From Rhizobium sp. NXC14 (GTDB lineage Bacteria; Pseudomonadota; Alphaproteobacteria; Rhizobiales; Rhizobiaceae): a stretch of 64,000 nucleotides of DNA. This document shows, in pieces, positions 1-8,364 of the stretch. The stretch lies in contig NZ_CP021033.1 of assembly GCF_002117485.1 (NCBI RefSeq), positions 62,001-126,000 of the forward strand. Direction: 5' to 3'. Positions within the stretch are counted from its first letter, which is position 1. Each line of letters opens with the position of its first letter. The translations under genes and the position numbers were made by a program. The notes under the pieces were generated by a model. That model was not told where the DNA came from, ran no database searches, and worked only from the letters and a program-made list of their open reading frames with translations.

Positions 1-102
1 TCGGCACGAACAAGGGCAGCAGCGGCACAAGGCTTGCCAACAATATGAAGGTCGCGCCGCCACACGCCGCGCCCATCTTCTCCAACCGGAACAAGGCCGA
101 TC
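1..102. other. leader upstream of the TRAP permease gene
   Basis: No convincing coding frame enters from the left edge. One frame stays open through the whole stretch, but its composition is that of a shadow of the next gene. In TRAP loci the periplasmic solute receptor (DctP) often precedes the small permease, so it probably lies just outside the window. A weak AAGG lies 5 bases before the next start codon. Confidence 0.3.
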
Positions 103-675
103 ATGTCGCAAGAAATTCATACGCCAATCACGGCCGAGGAAATCGGCCACGAATTCGAAGGGCACGCGCCGACCGCACATGTCGCAGACTATGCTGTCGA
201 GGACTGGATCACGTTGATCGTCTTCTGGCTGATGGCGGGCTGCGTCTTCCTGCAGTTCTTCACGCGTTATGTGCTGAATGACAGCTATGCCTGGACCGAG
301 GAAATCGCCATCAACTGCCTGATCGGCGTCGTCTTTCTCGGCGCGGTCATGTGCGTGCGCACCTCGCGGCATATTCAGGTGGATGTGTTCTATCACTATA
401 TGCCGGCAGGGCTGGCGCGCGTGCTCGCGACCTTCGTCGATATCGTCCGCATCGGTTTCTTCGCCTATGGCTGCTATTTGATGTGGCGTTACGTCGACAT
501 CGTCGCCGACGAGCAGATGGTCACCATCGACCTGCCGCGCAACATCGTCTTTTACTCCGTTCTCGTCGCCTTCGTGCTGATGCTGATCCGTGCGGTCATC
601 GTCTTCATCGCCAATATGCGCCGCGGCTACTCCGTCCTGGAGCGCCCGGAAGAATTCCAATCCGTCGAAGGATGA
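103..675 (+). CDS. dctQ: TRAP transporter small permease (DctQ family)
   Basis: Small membrane subunit of a tripartite ATP-independent periplasmic transporter, which imports carboxylates or sugar acids using the ion gradient. The 190-residue protein has a hydrophilic N-terminus of about 35 residues and four predicted membrane segments (roughly residues 38-60, 70-95, 110-130 and 150-172). It has the DctQ-like Trp-Thr-Glu-Glu stretch before the second membrane segment. The large permease starts 4 bases after its stop codon, so the two are surely co-translated. The dehydrogenase two genes on suggests that the substrate is a sugar acid or polyol. The family is clear; the substrate is inferred. 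Confidence 0.92.
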   Translation: MSQEIHTPITAEEIGHEFEGHAPTAHVADYAVEDWITLIVFWLMAGCVFLQFFTRYVLNDSYAWTEEIAINCLIGVVFLGAVMCVRTSRHIQVDVFYHYMPAGLARVLATFVDIVRIGFFAYGCYLMWRYVDIVADEQMVTIDLPRNIVFYSVLVAFVLMLIRAVIVFIANMRRGYSVLERPEEFQSVEG

Positions 676-679
676 CCCG

Positions 680-2086
680 ATGCTGCTGCTTCTTGGCTCG
701 TTTCTGCTGCTGATGCTGGTCGGCGTGCCCGTCGCCATCTCGATGGCCGTCGCCTCCGTGCTTTACATCGTCCTTTACGGCGTGGCGCCAGACATCATCG
801 TCGCCCAGCGCATGATCGCCGGCGTCGAGAGTTTTCCGCTGCTCGCCGTGCCCTTCTTCATCCTGGCCGGCAATCTGATGAATTCCGCCGGCGTTACCGG
901 CCGTATCTATTCCTTCGCGGTCGCTCTCGTCGGCTGGATGAAGGGCGGGCTGGCGCAAGTCAACATCATCGGCTCCGTCATCTTCTCCGGCATGTCCGGC
1001 ACCGCGCTTGCCGATGCGGCCGGCATCGGCACGATCGAAATCAAGGCGATGAAGGACCATGGCTATCCCGTCGAGGCCGCTGTCGGTGTCACGGCGGCCT
1101 CGGCGACACTCGGGCCGATCTTCCCACCGTCGCTGCCCTTCGTCATCTACGGCATGATGGCGAATGTCTCGATCGGCGCCCTCTTCATGGCCGGCATCCT
1201 GCCCGGCGTCGTCATGACGCTGCTGATGATGGTCACCGTCGCCGCCTTCGCCTACCGCAAGCGCTGGGGTTCGGACGCGCCGTTCAATGTGCGCGAGCTC
1301 CTGTCGGCCGGCGTGGAAATCGTCGTCGTCCTGATGGTGCCTGTGGCGATCTATCTGATGATGCGCGCCGGTCTCTCGATGAATGCCGCGGCCGGCATCG
1401 CCCTTCTCGTGCTCCTGGCGCTCGACTGGTATTTCGGCTTCTCCGCCGTCATGGCGCTGATGACGCCGGTCATCCTGATCGGCGGCATGACGATGGGCTG
1501 GTTCACGCCGACCGAGGCCGCTGTCGCCGCCGTGCTCTGGTCGTTGTTCCTCGGCCTCGTACGCTACCGCACGATGACGCTCTCGACGCTTGCCAAAGCC
1601 AGCTTCGATACGATCGAAACGACGGCGTCGGTGCTCTTCATCGTCACGGCCGCTTCGGTTTTCGCGTGGCTCTTGACGGTCAGCCAGGCCGCGCAGCTGC
1701 TTTCCGATGCGATCCTGTCGATCACCGACAATAAATGGGTTTTCCTGATCCTGGTGAACCTGCTGATGCTCTTCGTCGGCTGCTTCCTCGATACGATCGC
1801 CGCAATCACCATCCTCGTGCCGATCCTTCTGCCGATTGTCGCGAAGTTCGGCATCGATCCCGTTCAGTTCGGCCTGATCATGACGCTGAACCTGATGATC
1901 GGCTTGCTTCACCCGCCGCTCGGCATGGTGTTGTTCGTGCTGTCGCGCGTCGCGAAGCTTTCGGTCGAACGCACGACGATGGCGATCGTGCCCTGGCTGG
2001 TGCCGCTGTTCGTGGCGCTGATCCTGATCACCTTCATTCCCGCGGTATCCCTCTGGCTGCCGCAGCAGCTCGGACTGTTGAGATAG
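680..2086 (+). CDS. dctM: TRAP transporter large permease (DctM family)
   Basis: Large, substrate-translocating membrane subunit of the TRAP transporter, 468 residues with about 12 hydrophobic segments. Conserved-looking signatures are the GNLMNSAG stretch after the second segment, the SGMSGTALADAAGIG region, and the GPIFPPSLPFVIYG segment. The frame is open further upstream to 590, but the ATG at 680 is preferred: it begins directly with the hydrophobic first segment and sits 4 bases after the dctQ stop. It pairs with the upstream small permease. No receptor protein gene is visible in the window. Confidence 0.93.
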   Translation: MLLLLGSFLLLMLVGVPVAISMAVASVLYIVLYGVAPDIIVAQRMIAGVESFPLLAVPFFILAGNLMNSAGVTGRIYSFAVALVGWMKGGLAQVNIIGSVIFSGMSGTALADAAGIGTIEIKAMKDHGYPVEAAVGVTAASATLGPIFPPSLPFVIYGMMANVSIGALFMAGILPGVVMTLLMMVTVAAFAYRKRWGSDAPFNVRELLSAGVEIVVVLMVPVAIYLMMRAGLSMNAAAGIALLVLLALDWYFGFSAVMALMTPVILIGGMTMGWFTPTEAAVAAVLWSLFLGLVRYRTMTLSTLAKASFDTIETTASVLFIVTAASVFAWLLTVSQAAQLLSDAILSITDNKWVFLILVNLLMLFVGCFLDTIAAITILVPILLPIVAKFGIDPVQFGLIMTLNLMIGLLHPPLGMVLFVLSRVAKLSVERTTMAIVPWLVPLFVALILITFIPAVSLWLPQQLGLLR

Positions 2087-2095
2087 GAGAATAGG

Positions 2096-3130
2096 ATGCA
2101 GACGCGTCTGGCGCGGCTTTACCAGAAGGGCGATCTCAGGGTCGAAATGGACACGGTTCCAGCTCCCGGTCCAGGCGAGGTGCTTCTCAAGATGGCGGCC
2201 GCGGGCATCTGCGGCTCCGACCTGCATTATTATCAGGACGGCGGCTTCGGGCCGGTCAGGGTGCGCGAGCCGATCATCCCCGGCCACGAGGCCTCGGGGA
2301 GGGTGAACCAAGCGGGCGAGGGGGTCGATCTCAAAGCCGGCATACTGGTCGCAGTCAATCCAAGCCGGCCTTGCGGCCATTGCGAATACTGCGTGACGGG
2401 GCTGCCGATCCATTGCCTCGATATGCGCTTCATGGGCAGCGCGATGCGCCTGCCGCATGAGCAGGGCATGTTCCGGGAGTGGCTGGTGGTGCCGGCCCGG
2501 CAATGTTTCGAAATGGGAGCCGAGACGACGGCCGAGGAAGCGGCCTGCACCGAGCCGCTTGCCGTCTGCCTGCATGCCGCATCGCGCGCCGGCGAGATAT
2601 CAGGCAAACGCGCCCTCGTCACCGGCGCCGGCCCGATCGGCTGTCTGATGGTTGCCGCCGCGCGGCATCACGGTGCGGCCGAGATCGTCGTGACCGATCT
2701 CGCCGATGCGGCGCTGGAGCGGGCGAAAGCGATGGGCGCCAATCGCACGATCAATGTTTCCGGGGATGCGGCAGCGTTTGGCAAATTCGAGGCGGGCAAG
2801 GGCTATTTCGATCTCGTCTTCGAATGCTCGGCCGCCGCACCCGCGATCCGAAGCGCAATCGCCGCCATCCGGCCGCGCGGCACCCTCGTGCAGGTCGGCG
2901 TCACGGGCGAGATCCCGGTCCCGCTCAACGCCATTGTCAGCAAGGAGCTGCATATCCACGGCACGCAGAGGTTCCACGAGGAATTCGCCACAGCCGCGAG
3001 GCTGATCGCAAGCCGCAAGATCGATGTCCGGCCGATCATCAGCCACAGTCTACCCTTGGAAGAAGCCGCCGCCGCCTTCACCCTTGCCGGCGACCGTACG
3101 GCCGCCTGTAAGGTACAGCTTACGTTTTAG
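2096..3130 (+). CDS. idnD: zinc-dependent alcohol dehydrogenase, L-idonate 5-dehydrogenase-like
   Basis: Medium-chain NAD(P)-dependent dehydrogenase of 344 residues. Visible residues are the catalytic-zinc Cys39 (GICGSD) and His64-Glu65 (PGHE), the four structural-zinc cysteines at 93, 96, 99 and 107, and a Rossmann GAGPIG motif near residue 175. The sequence reads like L-idonate 5-dehydrogenase, which oxidises L-idonate to 5-ketogluconate, but sorbitol- or galactitol-type relatives cannot be excluded. The AGGAGAATAGG upstream is a good ribosome site and the gene follows dctM by 9 bases. This makes a transport-plus-first-oxidation operon. Family call is strong, exact substrate moderate. Confidence 0.85.
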   Translation: MQTRLARLYQKGDLRVEMDTVPAPGPGEVLLKMAAAGICGSDLHYYQDGGFGPVRVREPIIPGHEASGRVNQAGEGVDLKAGILVAVNPSRPCGHCEYCVTGLPIHCLDMRFMGSAMRLPHEQGMFREWLVVPARQCFEMGAETTAEEAACTEPLAVCLHAASRAGEISGKRALVTGAGPIGCLMVAAARHHGAAEIVVTDLADAALERAKAMGANRTINVSGDAAAFGKFEAGKGYFDLVFECSAAAPAIRSAIAAIRPRGTLVQVGVTGEIPVPLNAIVSKELHIHGTQRFHEEFATAARLIASRKIDVRPIISHSLPLEEAAAAFTLAGDRTAACKVQLTF

Positions 3131-3197
3131 CGGCTTAAAACTCGCCGTAGAGATTCCGTATAGGCGCTGGCTGGTCGCGCCCGGCCTGTGAACCGCC

Positions 3198-3611
3198 TTA
3201 CCAGCCATAGCTGAAGGTAGCGCCACTGCCGTTATCCCCATCTTGCACCACGTCGGTTTCAGTATTTCGCCCATACTGGAAAATGCCATAGGCATTGTTG
3301 TTGCCGTTCTGCCGCAACGTCGCGGAATGACCATTGCCCCGTTGCCTGACAAAGCCGAGGTTGCCGCGGCCAGCCTGAGCGATACCAGCCGCGTTACCCC
3401 GACCCAGTTGCTTGATGTCAGCGTCTTTCAAACCGCGATAGAGCGAATAGACGCGCAACCCGGTTGAAAAAAGTCCGGCATCCCGCGCATTGTCCGGTGC
3501 GAGGTTGAACGAGATCCTGCCGCCGGCATAGGCTGGCGCAGACAAGGCTACTTGGCCGAGGCTCCCGGCAAGAAGGGTGACGGCAAGGATCTTAAACAGG
3601 TTGCGGGTCAT
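3198..3611 (-). CDS. curlin-repeat exported protein
   Basis: Secreted amyloid-type protein of 137 residues. A signal peptide (MTRNLFKILAVTLLAG, ending near APAYA) is followed by a spacer and then Asn/Gln/Gly-rich repeats of the form GNxxxxxQxGxxN, the curlin pattern, from about residue 75 to the end. The ATG at 3611 is chosen over the longer frame (3656) because GGAG lies 6 bases before it and the signal peptide starts there. The non-repetitive middle (about residues 28-75) makes it look more like a CsgB/nucleator-type or accessory subunit than a plain CsgA. It is encoded on the same strand as, and downstream of, a CsgH-like gene and a second curlin protein. Confidence 0.75.
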   Translation of the reverse strand: MTRNLFKILAVTLLAGSLGQVALSAPAYAGGRISFNLAPDNARDAGLFSTGLRVYSLYRGLKDADIKQLGRGNAAGIAQAGRGNLGFVRQRGNGHSATLRQNGNNNAYGIFQYGRNTETDVVQDGDNGSGATFSYGW

Positions 3612-3726
3612 TCTGATCTCCATTTGCGGCTGCCTCAGCCGATGATCAACTTTCACATCTTGCAGCTGAACCCAGTCGGAATTGCCCGTTCAGTTGTCGT
3701 TCAGTCGCTTCGGCCCGGTAGAAGCA

Positions 3727-3752
3727 AAAGGACGCCGTAAACGGCGCCCTTT
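3727..3752 (-). terminator. terminator behind the CsgH-like gene
   Basis: On the minus strand an 11-bp stem (one G-U pair) with a 4-base loop is followed by a T-rich stretch (CCTTTTGC). It lies about 30 bases after the stop of the CsgH-like gene, so it should end that transcript before the downstream curlin-repeat gene. Confidence 0.65.
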
Positions 3753-3779
3753 AGGAAAACTGGAGAATTTGGAGGCCGA

Positions 3780-4178
3780 TTAGTTGCCGCCGATCTGCTT
3801 CACGCAGCTGAAACTCTCATCCCCGACGACGACGTCCAGCGTGGCTTTGTATTTGGCTCCTTTCGAGTCGAGCGAAACCGAACCAAGGATTGTCGCATGT
3901 CCCTCGACTGCATCAAAATCGCCACTCTGGTTGATCGTAGAGCTTCCGCCGTCTCCCACTTTTTTGACATGGAAGGTGTAAGTCCCGCCGACATGCTTGT
4001 CGGCGTGGACGAGCGCGTCCAGTCTCACCATACCTGCCCCCGGGGTTGCTTTGATTTCGCAAAGCTGCACCCGGTCAGATTGGTTGGCTTTCGTCATGGC
4101 GGAAACCGCGCCGACGGGAAGCAGGACCAGCGCGAGAATCGTCATCATGCGGTGCGGATGTTTGATGCTATTTGGCAT
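3780..4178 (-). CDS. csgH: CsgH-like curli assembly inhibitor
   Basis: Predicted periplasmic protein of 132 residues: a signal peptide (hydrophobic core MMTILALVLLPVGAVSA) followed by a compact beta-rich domain with two cysteines (in LCEIKA and SCVKQIG) positioned to form a disulfide between the first and last strands. Size and layout match the alphaproteobacterial CsgC-like chaperone CsgH, which keeps curlin subunits from forming amyloid in the periplasm. It lies between two curlin-repeat genes on the same strand, as expected for that role. Identification is by pattern and context rather than by alignment. Confidence 0.72.
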   Translation of the reverse strand: MPNSIKHPHRMMTILALVLLPVGAVSAMTKANQSDRVQLCEIKATPGAGMVRLDALVHADKHVGGTYTFHVKKVGDGGSSTINQSGDFDAVEGHATILGSVSLDSKGAKYKATLDVVVGDESFSCVKQIGGN

Positions 4179-4241
4179 GGTCGTTTCCCCTGATGGTCTG
4201 CTGTTGCGATCTTGACCTCTTTTACATCATCGTGCAGGCGC

Positions 4242-4679
4242 CTAAGGGCAGGCCTGGACGAAGGCCGCGACATTGCCGTTGCCGCCCTGGCTGACATTCG
4301 CGCTGCAGCCATGGCCGACCTGGACGCCGGCCGCGATGTTGCCATTACCGTCCTGGGTAAGAATGGTCGTGTGGCTGGAGCCGAATTGGCCAATGCCCGC
4401 TACGTTGCGGTTGCCGCGCTGATAGGTGGCGCCATAGTTGTCATTGCCTTCCTGACCGACAGCTGAAAGATTATGTCGCCCATATTGACGGCCGAGAATT
4501 CGGTTGTAGCCACCGTTCTGATAGGTTCTGATCCGGTTTCCGTATCCTTCCTGTGCCCCACCGGCAGAGTTCGACCAGCCATATTGTTCGATACGAACAT
4601 CATTGGCCATGGCGGGGGCTGCGGCGGCAATGCCGACGAGAGCGACGAGTGCAGTTGCAATGATAGACGTGCGGATCAT
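4242..4679 (-). CDS. major curlin-like amyloid subunit
   Basis: Exported protein of 145 residues: a signal peptide ending near APAMA, then curlin-type repeats through the rest. Units have the form QxGxxN or QYGxxN (QEGYGN, QNGGYN, QYGRHN, QEGNDN, QRGNRN, QFGSSH, QDGNGN, QGGNGN), about every 22 residues. It ends in a short tail with two cysteines (GCSANV and QACP), unusual for curlins. Two in-frame ATGs exist (4685 and 4679); AGGAG is 8 bases before the second and only 2 before the first, so 4679 is preferred. The CsgH-like gene follows 63 bases later. The outer-membrane secretion genes csgEFG are not in this window. Confidence 0.75.
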   Translation of the reverse strand: MIRTSIIATALVALVGIAAAAPAMANDVRIEQYGWSNSAGGAQEGYGNRIRTYQNGGYNRILGRQYGRHNLSAVGQEGNDNYGATYQRGNRNVAGIGQFGSSHTTILTQDGNGNIAAGVQVGHGCSANVSQGGNGNVAAFVQACP

Positions 4680-4861
4680 GAACATGTCTCCTCAGGCGGA
4701 TAAGACCGCGGTTGAACGTCTTTCTTCTAGACGCTCTCTTCGGAACGGAAGCTGAAGACACCATTCAGTCGGGGTTCATTCGCGGAGATCAGCGCCCCTC
4801 CGCGGCCAGATCACCCTATTCTGCCTACTCGAGAGTTCAGGCGAGGGATAGGTGGGCCCGC

Positions 4862-5755
4862 TCACGCGACACCAGCCAAATGCTGCCGCTCAGACGATTG
4901 CTGTGCTTGCTCCCTCGCAAGGTCGCTCAGCATCTGTCGGGCTACGGCTGGCAAAACATGATGTGGAAGGTGGCCGACGCCCTCGATCACCCTGATCGTC
5001 GGCCTCGGATGCTTCTGCCGAACGCCATCGATGTGCCAGGCCGGCTGAACTATGCGATCCTCCGAACCGAACAGGACGTGTAATGGAAGATTGCCGGGCA
5101 GCGTCGGCTGAAGTTCCATGTCTTTGTTGAAGGCTCGCAGCTCGTTAGCCATTGTTTCAATTGCGCCCGGATTAACCATATGAGCGGCGGGCAATATCGA
5201 CAGCTGGGGAGGCAAAGGGTTTGGAAAGGACGACGATCGCAGACCACGCTCGAGAAAAAACGCTGCCCATCGGCTGATTACGTGCTGGCGGATCAAGGAT
5301 CCCACCACCGGGGCGACGGATGCCCGGAGGATGGGCAGCGGTTTCGGTGGGACGGGCCTGCAGCACGGCGAAATCAGAAGCAATCCGTTCACCAGCTCCG
5401 GCCGGCGCGCGGCCAAATGAAGTGCCGGCGCGCTGCCGATGGAGTGGGCTACAATCGAGACGCAATGCAGGTCCATTGCATCGATCAGACGCTCAAGCCA
5501 AAAGGATTGGCCTATTGGTCCTCGTTCAGCGAGAGGAAGAGGGCTGCTGAAACCATAGCCCGGGCGATCCGGGGCTACCATTCGGAACGGGCTCTGAGCA
5601 AACGGAAGCAGAACCTCTTCAGCCAGGCTCCCACAGCCATGGAGGACAACGATCGGCCTGGCGTTCAAGTCGCCGCTCTCCAGAACATGCACCTGGTGCT
5701 TGTCAATCTGGTGAACCGTTCCGATCCGGGGGCGAAATACCTGCTGCTTCAACAT
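4862..5755 (-). CDS. alpha/beta hydrolase
   Basis: Alpha/beta-hydrolase-fold enzyme of 297 residues. Visible are the oxyanion-side HGCG motif, the nucleophile elbow AHSIGS, an acidic residue in the FGSEDRIV segment, and the catalytic-type His in GVGHLPHH. The frame is open upstream to 5947, but that extension has no recognisable features and the ATG at 5755 opens directly into the domain; no good ribosome site separates the two. The substrate cannot be told. It stands alone on the minus strand between the curli genes and a plus-strand membrane protein gene. Confidence 0.78.
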   Translation of the reverse strand: MLKQQVFRPRIGTVHQIDKHQVHVLESGDLNARPIVVLHGCGSLAEEVLLPFAQSPFRMVAPDRPGYGFSSPLPLAERGPIGQSFWLERLIDAMDLHCVSIVAHSIGSAPALHLAARRPELVNGLLLISPCCRPVPPKPLPILRASVAPVVGSLIRQHVISRWAAFFLERGLRSSSFPNPLPPQLSILPAAHMVNPGAIETMANELRAFNKDMELQPTLPGNLPLHVLFGSEDRIVQPAWHIDGVRQKHPRPTIRVIEGVGHLPHHVLPAVARQMLSDLAREQAQQSSERQHLAGVA

Positions 5756-6051
5756 GATCCAACAAACGCCCGCGGTTGGTTCTCGGTTCCGCGACACTTG
5801 TGGCTTAGTTCGACCAACCTGTTCTAGGCGGAGCGTGCCTGCGGCAAGCCGTTGTAACAAGTTCCCACTGACACTGCCATCAGGGTTAACCTGCTCGCCC
5901 CCGCAATGTTGTTCTAGTGTCGCCTGGCTTCCCGGCAATATTTCCATTCTGATATCGATGACAGGGCTGGCGCTCCAAAGATCCTCTGATGCGCTCTTTC
6001 TCAGAAACTTGAAAACGTGCTAAGTTTCGTCGGCTACAGAGGGGAAAACCA

Positions 6052-6456
6052 ATGCCACGCATCGCAAATCTTTACTTCAAGACCGCCATCATTTTTCTCA
6101 TCGCCGGTATCTCGGTCGGCCTTCACATGTCGATTTCAGGTAACCACGCACCGACCGGGGCCCATGCCCACGCCAATCTGCTCGGCTGGGTCACCATGGC
6201 GCTCTTCGGCGTTTACCACGCGCTCAATCCACACAAGGCCGAGAAGCGCCTGGCAATGATCCAGTACGTCGTCTATACCTTCGGTGTCGCGGTGCTGATC
6301 CCGTCCCTCTATCTGCTGCTTTCCGGAAACATGGCAATGGAACCGATTGTCGCCATTTCCTCGCTCATCGCCTTCGCCGGCGTGCTGATGTTCGCCGTCA
6401 TCATCTTCTCGGGCAGCGAGGCTTCGAGTCGGGCCGGCGTCTCCCGGGCGAGCTGA
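6052..6456 (+). CDS. small membrane protein related to haem-copper oxidase subunit I
   Basis: Predicted inner-membrane protein of 134 residues with four hydrophobic segments (about 8-27, 45-62, 72-90 and 97-120). The GAHAHANLLGW stretch at the start of the second segment and the conserved His in VYHALNPH resemble the haem-ligand regions of cbb3/NorB-type oxidase subunit I, so it may bind haem. It is far too short to be a complete oxidase. Good ribosome site (GAGGGG, 7 bases upstream). Single gene, function unknown. Confidence 0.7.
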   Translation: MPRIANLYFKTAIIFLIAGISVGLHMSISGNHAPTGAHAHANLLGWVTMALFGVYHALNPHKAEKRLAMIQYVVYTFGVAVLIPSLYLLLSGNMAMEPIVAISSLIAFAGVLMFAVIIFSGSEASSRAGVSRAS

Positions 6457-6815
6457 TCCAATCGGGAAAGAGCGACGATCTCGGTTGCCAAGTTGCATGT
6501 TCGAATTTTCTTTGCATCTCCTGCTTTTGCACTGAGAATTATCGGGAGTTTCTGGCCTGGCTTGGCAACCGTTGATCGACACTGTCAAATGCGGATCGCG
6601 CCAGGTTGCGAAGGCTTGGACTAAGCCGATCGCTGTCACATCGGCTCCGCGCGGGCGGAGACCTCCTAGAATGCACTGAGGCCCGTTCAGCAATCCGATC
6701 GCCAGGACATGAACGCGTTCGTGCCGCCGGCAGGCGGCGATTCGTTCGATCGGAAGTGAGCGCAGCTCGTTCGGATCGGTAAGCTCCTCGCAAGCCTGGC
6801 TGTCTCAGTGCTTTT

Positions 6816-7045
6816 TCAAACCTTGTAAAGCTCATCGAAGTAGGCGCAGATCGGCCCGATGCGGCGGTGCAGATCAAGAAGATAGGTTATTGCAGCGGCG
6901 TCGACAGGGTCATGAATTTGTGCATGGCCTGATTGACACTGTCGGCGGCGAGCGTCTTCACGTCCTCGTCAATCAGCCCCGGCGACGCTTTTGGCGCCGG
7001 GCTCATCTTGCCGTCCGCCGCCTGCTTCAGGAATACAGATGGCCT
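6816..7045 (-). pseudogene. decayed gene fragment
   Basis: Two open minus-strand stretches in different frames look like parts of one former protein. One ends at a stop at 6887 with the residues GLIDEDVKTLAADSVNQAM. The other ends at 6816 and contains ITYLLDLHRRIGPICAYF. A single frame change near 6900 would join them. Both have protein-like composition and neither has a good start. I do not recognise the family. The rest of the 6457-7090 gap shows nothing convincing. Confidence 0.35.
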
Positions 7046-7090
7046 CACGACGGGAGCACGTCAGGCCCGGGCCCCATTATTTCACGCGAC

Positions 7091-7120
7091 GCAATAAACT
7101 CGCAATTATTCTCGCAATTG
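7091..7120 (+). promoter_or_regulatory. GCAAT-23-GCAAT motif, site 1
   Basis: GCAAT boxes start at 7091 and 7114, exactly 23 bp apart, with a third copy between them at 7102. The same 30-bp arrangement recurs at 10061, 11193 and 14488. It lies 88 bp before the start of the alpha/beta hydrolase gene and is a candidate operator of the LysR regulator encoded at 9143-10042. Confidence 0.65.
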
Positions 7121-7207
7121 TGGACGTGAGGAGATGACGGCAATATTACCCCTGTCAGACGAACACAAGTTAGCTGAAGTTTTCAATAACGAAATCGCAG
7201 GACGAAG

Positions 7208-8188
7208 ATGACCCAACCTCACCATTCCATGACCCGCCGAGACGCGCTGTTGTCAATAGGCGCCGCCGCAGCAGCCATGGCAATTTCACCCTCTCTCAGT
7301 TTCGCAGCCAATGCGGCTCCCATCATAAACCCAATCGAAGGATCCAAGAACATGCCATATGTAACCACCAGAGACGGCGTCGAAATCTTCTACAAGGATT
7401 GGGGCTCTAAGGATGCCCAGCCGATCATGTTCCACCATGGATGGCCGCTGTCGTCCGACGACTGGGATGCGCAGATGCTGTTTTTCCTGTCGAAAGGTTT
7501 TCGCGTCGTCGCCCATGACCGGCGTGGCCATGGCCGATCCGCCCAGGTGGCCGACGGTCACGATATGGACCATTACGCAGCCGATGCCTTTGCCGTCGTC
7601 GAGGCGCTCGACCTGAAGAATGTCGTCCATATCGGTCATTCCACCGGTGGCGGCGAGGTCGCCCGTTATGTGGCCAAGCACGGCCAACCTGCCGGCCGCG
7701 TCGCCAAGGCGGTTCTCGTTTCGGCCGTGCCGCCGCTCATGCTCAAGACAGAGGCCAATCCCGAAGGCCTGCCGATGGAAGTGTTCGACGGTTTCCGCTC
7801 GGCACTTGCCGCCAACCGCGCGCAGTTCTTTCGCGACGTTCCGACCGGGCCGTTCTACGGCTTCAACCGGGAAGGCGCCAAGGTGCAGGAAGGCGTGATC
7901 CAGAACTGGTGGCGTCAGGGCATGATGGGCGGCGCCAAGGCCCATTACGATGGCATCAGGGCCTTCTCCGAAACCGACCAGACGGAGGACCTGAAGGCAA
8001 TCACCGTTCCGACGCTCGTCTTGCATGGGGAAGACGACCAAATCGTTCCGATTGCGGACTCGGCGCTGAAGTCGATGAAGCTTCTGAAGAAAGGTTCGCT
8101 GAAGACCTACCCGGGGTTTTCGCATGGCATGCTGACCGTGAATGCCGACGTGCTGAACGCCGACCTGCTGGCCTTCGTCCAGGCCTGA
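7208..8188 (+). CDS. Tat-exported alpha/beta hydrolase (chloroperoxidase-like)
   Basis: Hydrolase of 326 residues resembling cofactor-free haloperoxidases/arylesterases. It begins with a twin-arginine type signal (MTRRDALLSIG, hydrophobic core to about residue 38), and the mature enzyme starts near residue 49. Visible elements: HHGWPLSSDDW, GHSTGGG with the nucleophile Ser145, the acid in HGEDDQIVP (about residue 271) and His in GFSHGML (about 304). It is preceded by regulatory site 1 shared with the dioxygenase and DoxX operons, so it probably takes part in the same response. An internal ATG at 7352 would give a cytosolic form starting MPYVTTRDG; the longer start is supported by the intact signal peptide. 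Confidence 0.85.
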   Translation: MTQPHHSMTRRDALLSIGAAAAAMAISPSLSFAANAAPIINPIEGSKNMPYVTTRDGVEIFYKDWGSKDAQPIMFHHGWPLSSDDWDAQMLFFLSKGFRVVAHDRRGHGRSAQVADGHDMDHYAADAFAVVEALDLKNVVHIGHSTGGGEVARYVAKHGQPAGRVAKAVLVSAVPPLMLKTEANPEGLPMEVFDGFRSALAANRAQFFRDVPTGPFYGFNREGAKVQEGVIQNWWRQGMMGGAKAHYDGIRAFSETDQTEDLKAITVPTLVLHGEDDQIVPIADSALKSMKLLKKGSLKTYPGFSHGMLTVNADVLNADLLAFVQA

Positions 8189-8196
8189 TCGGTCCT

Positions 8197-8230
8197 GGCG
8201 ACGGGGGCGGCCTCCCACGCACCCGTCGCC
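8197..8230 (+). terminator. hairpin behind the hydrolase gene
   Basis: A perfect 9-bp stem (GGCGACGGG with CCCGTCGCC) around a 16-base loop begins 8 bases after the hydrolase stop codon. There is no T-run, so it is a weak or factor-assisted terminator at best. Confidence 0.45.
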
Positions 8231-8364
8231 TCACAAAGATCCACAGGCGCTCGGCGCGCTACCCTCTTCGATAGAAACAGTCCCCGTTAAATGATCAGGC
8301 GACCCCCAAGAACTGCCGGATGCGATGGTCCTTCGGCGTTTATCTCGTTGAAATAATTGCCGCC

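Noticed and set aside
605-2575. 656-codon minus-strand ORF
   Set aside because: Lies opposite dctM and idnD; His/Arg/Asp/Gln-rich composition typical of the antisense of high-GC genes; no domain.
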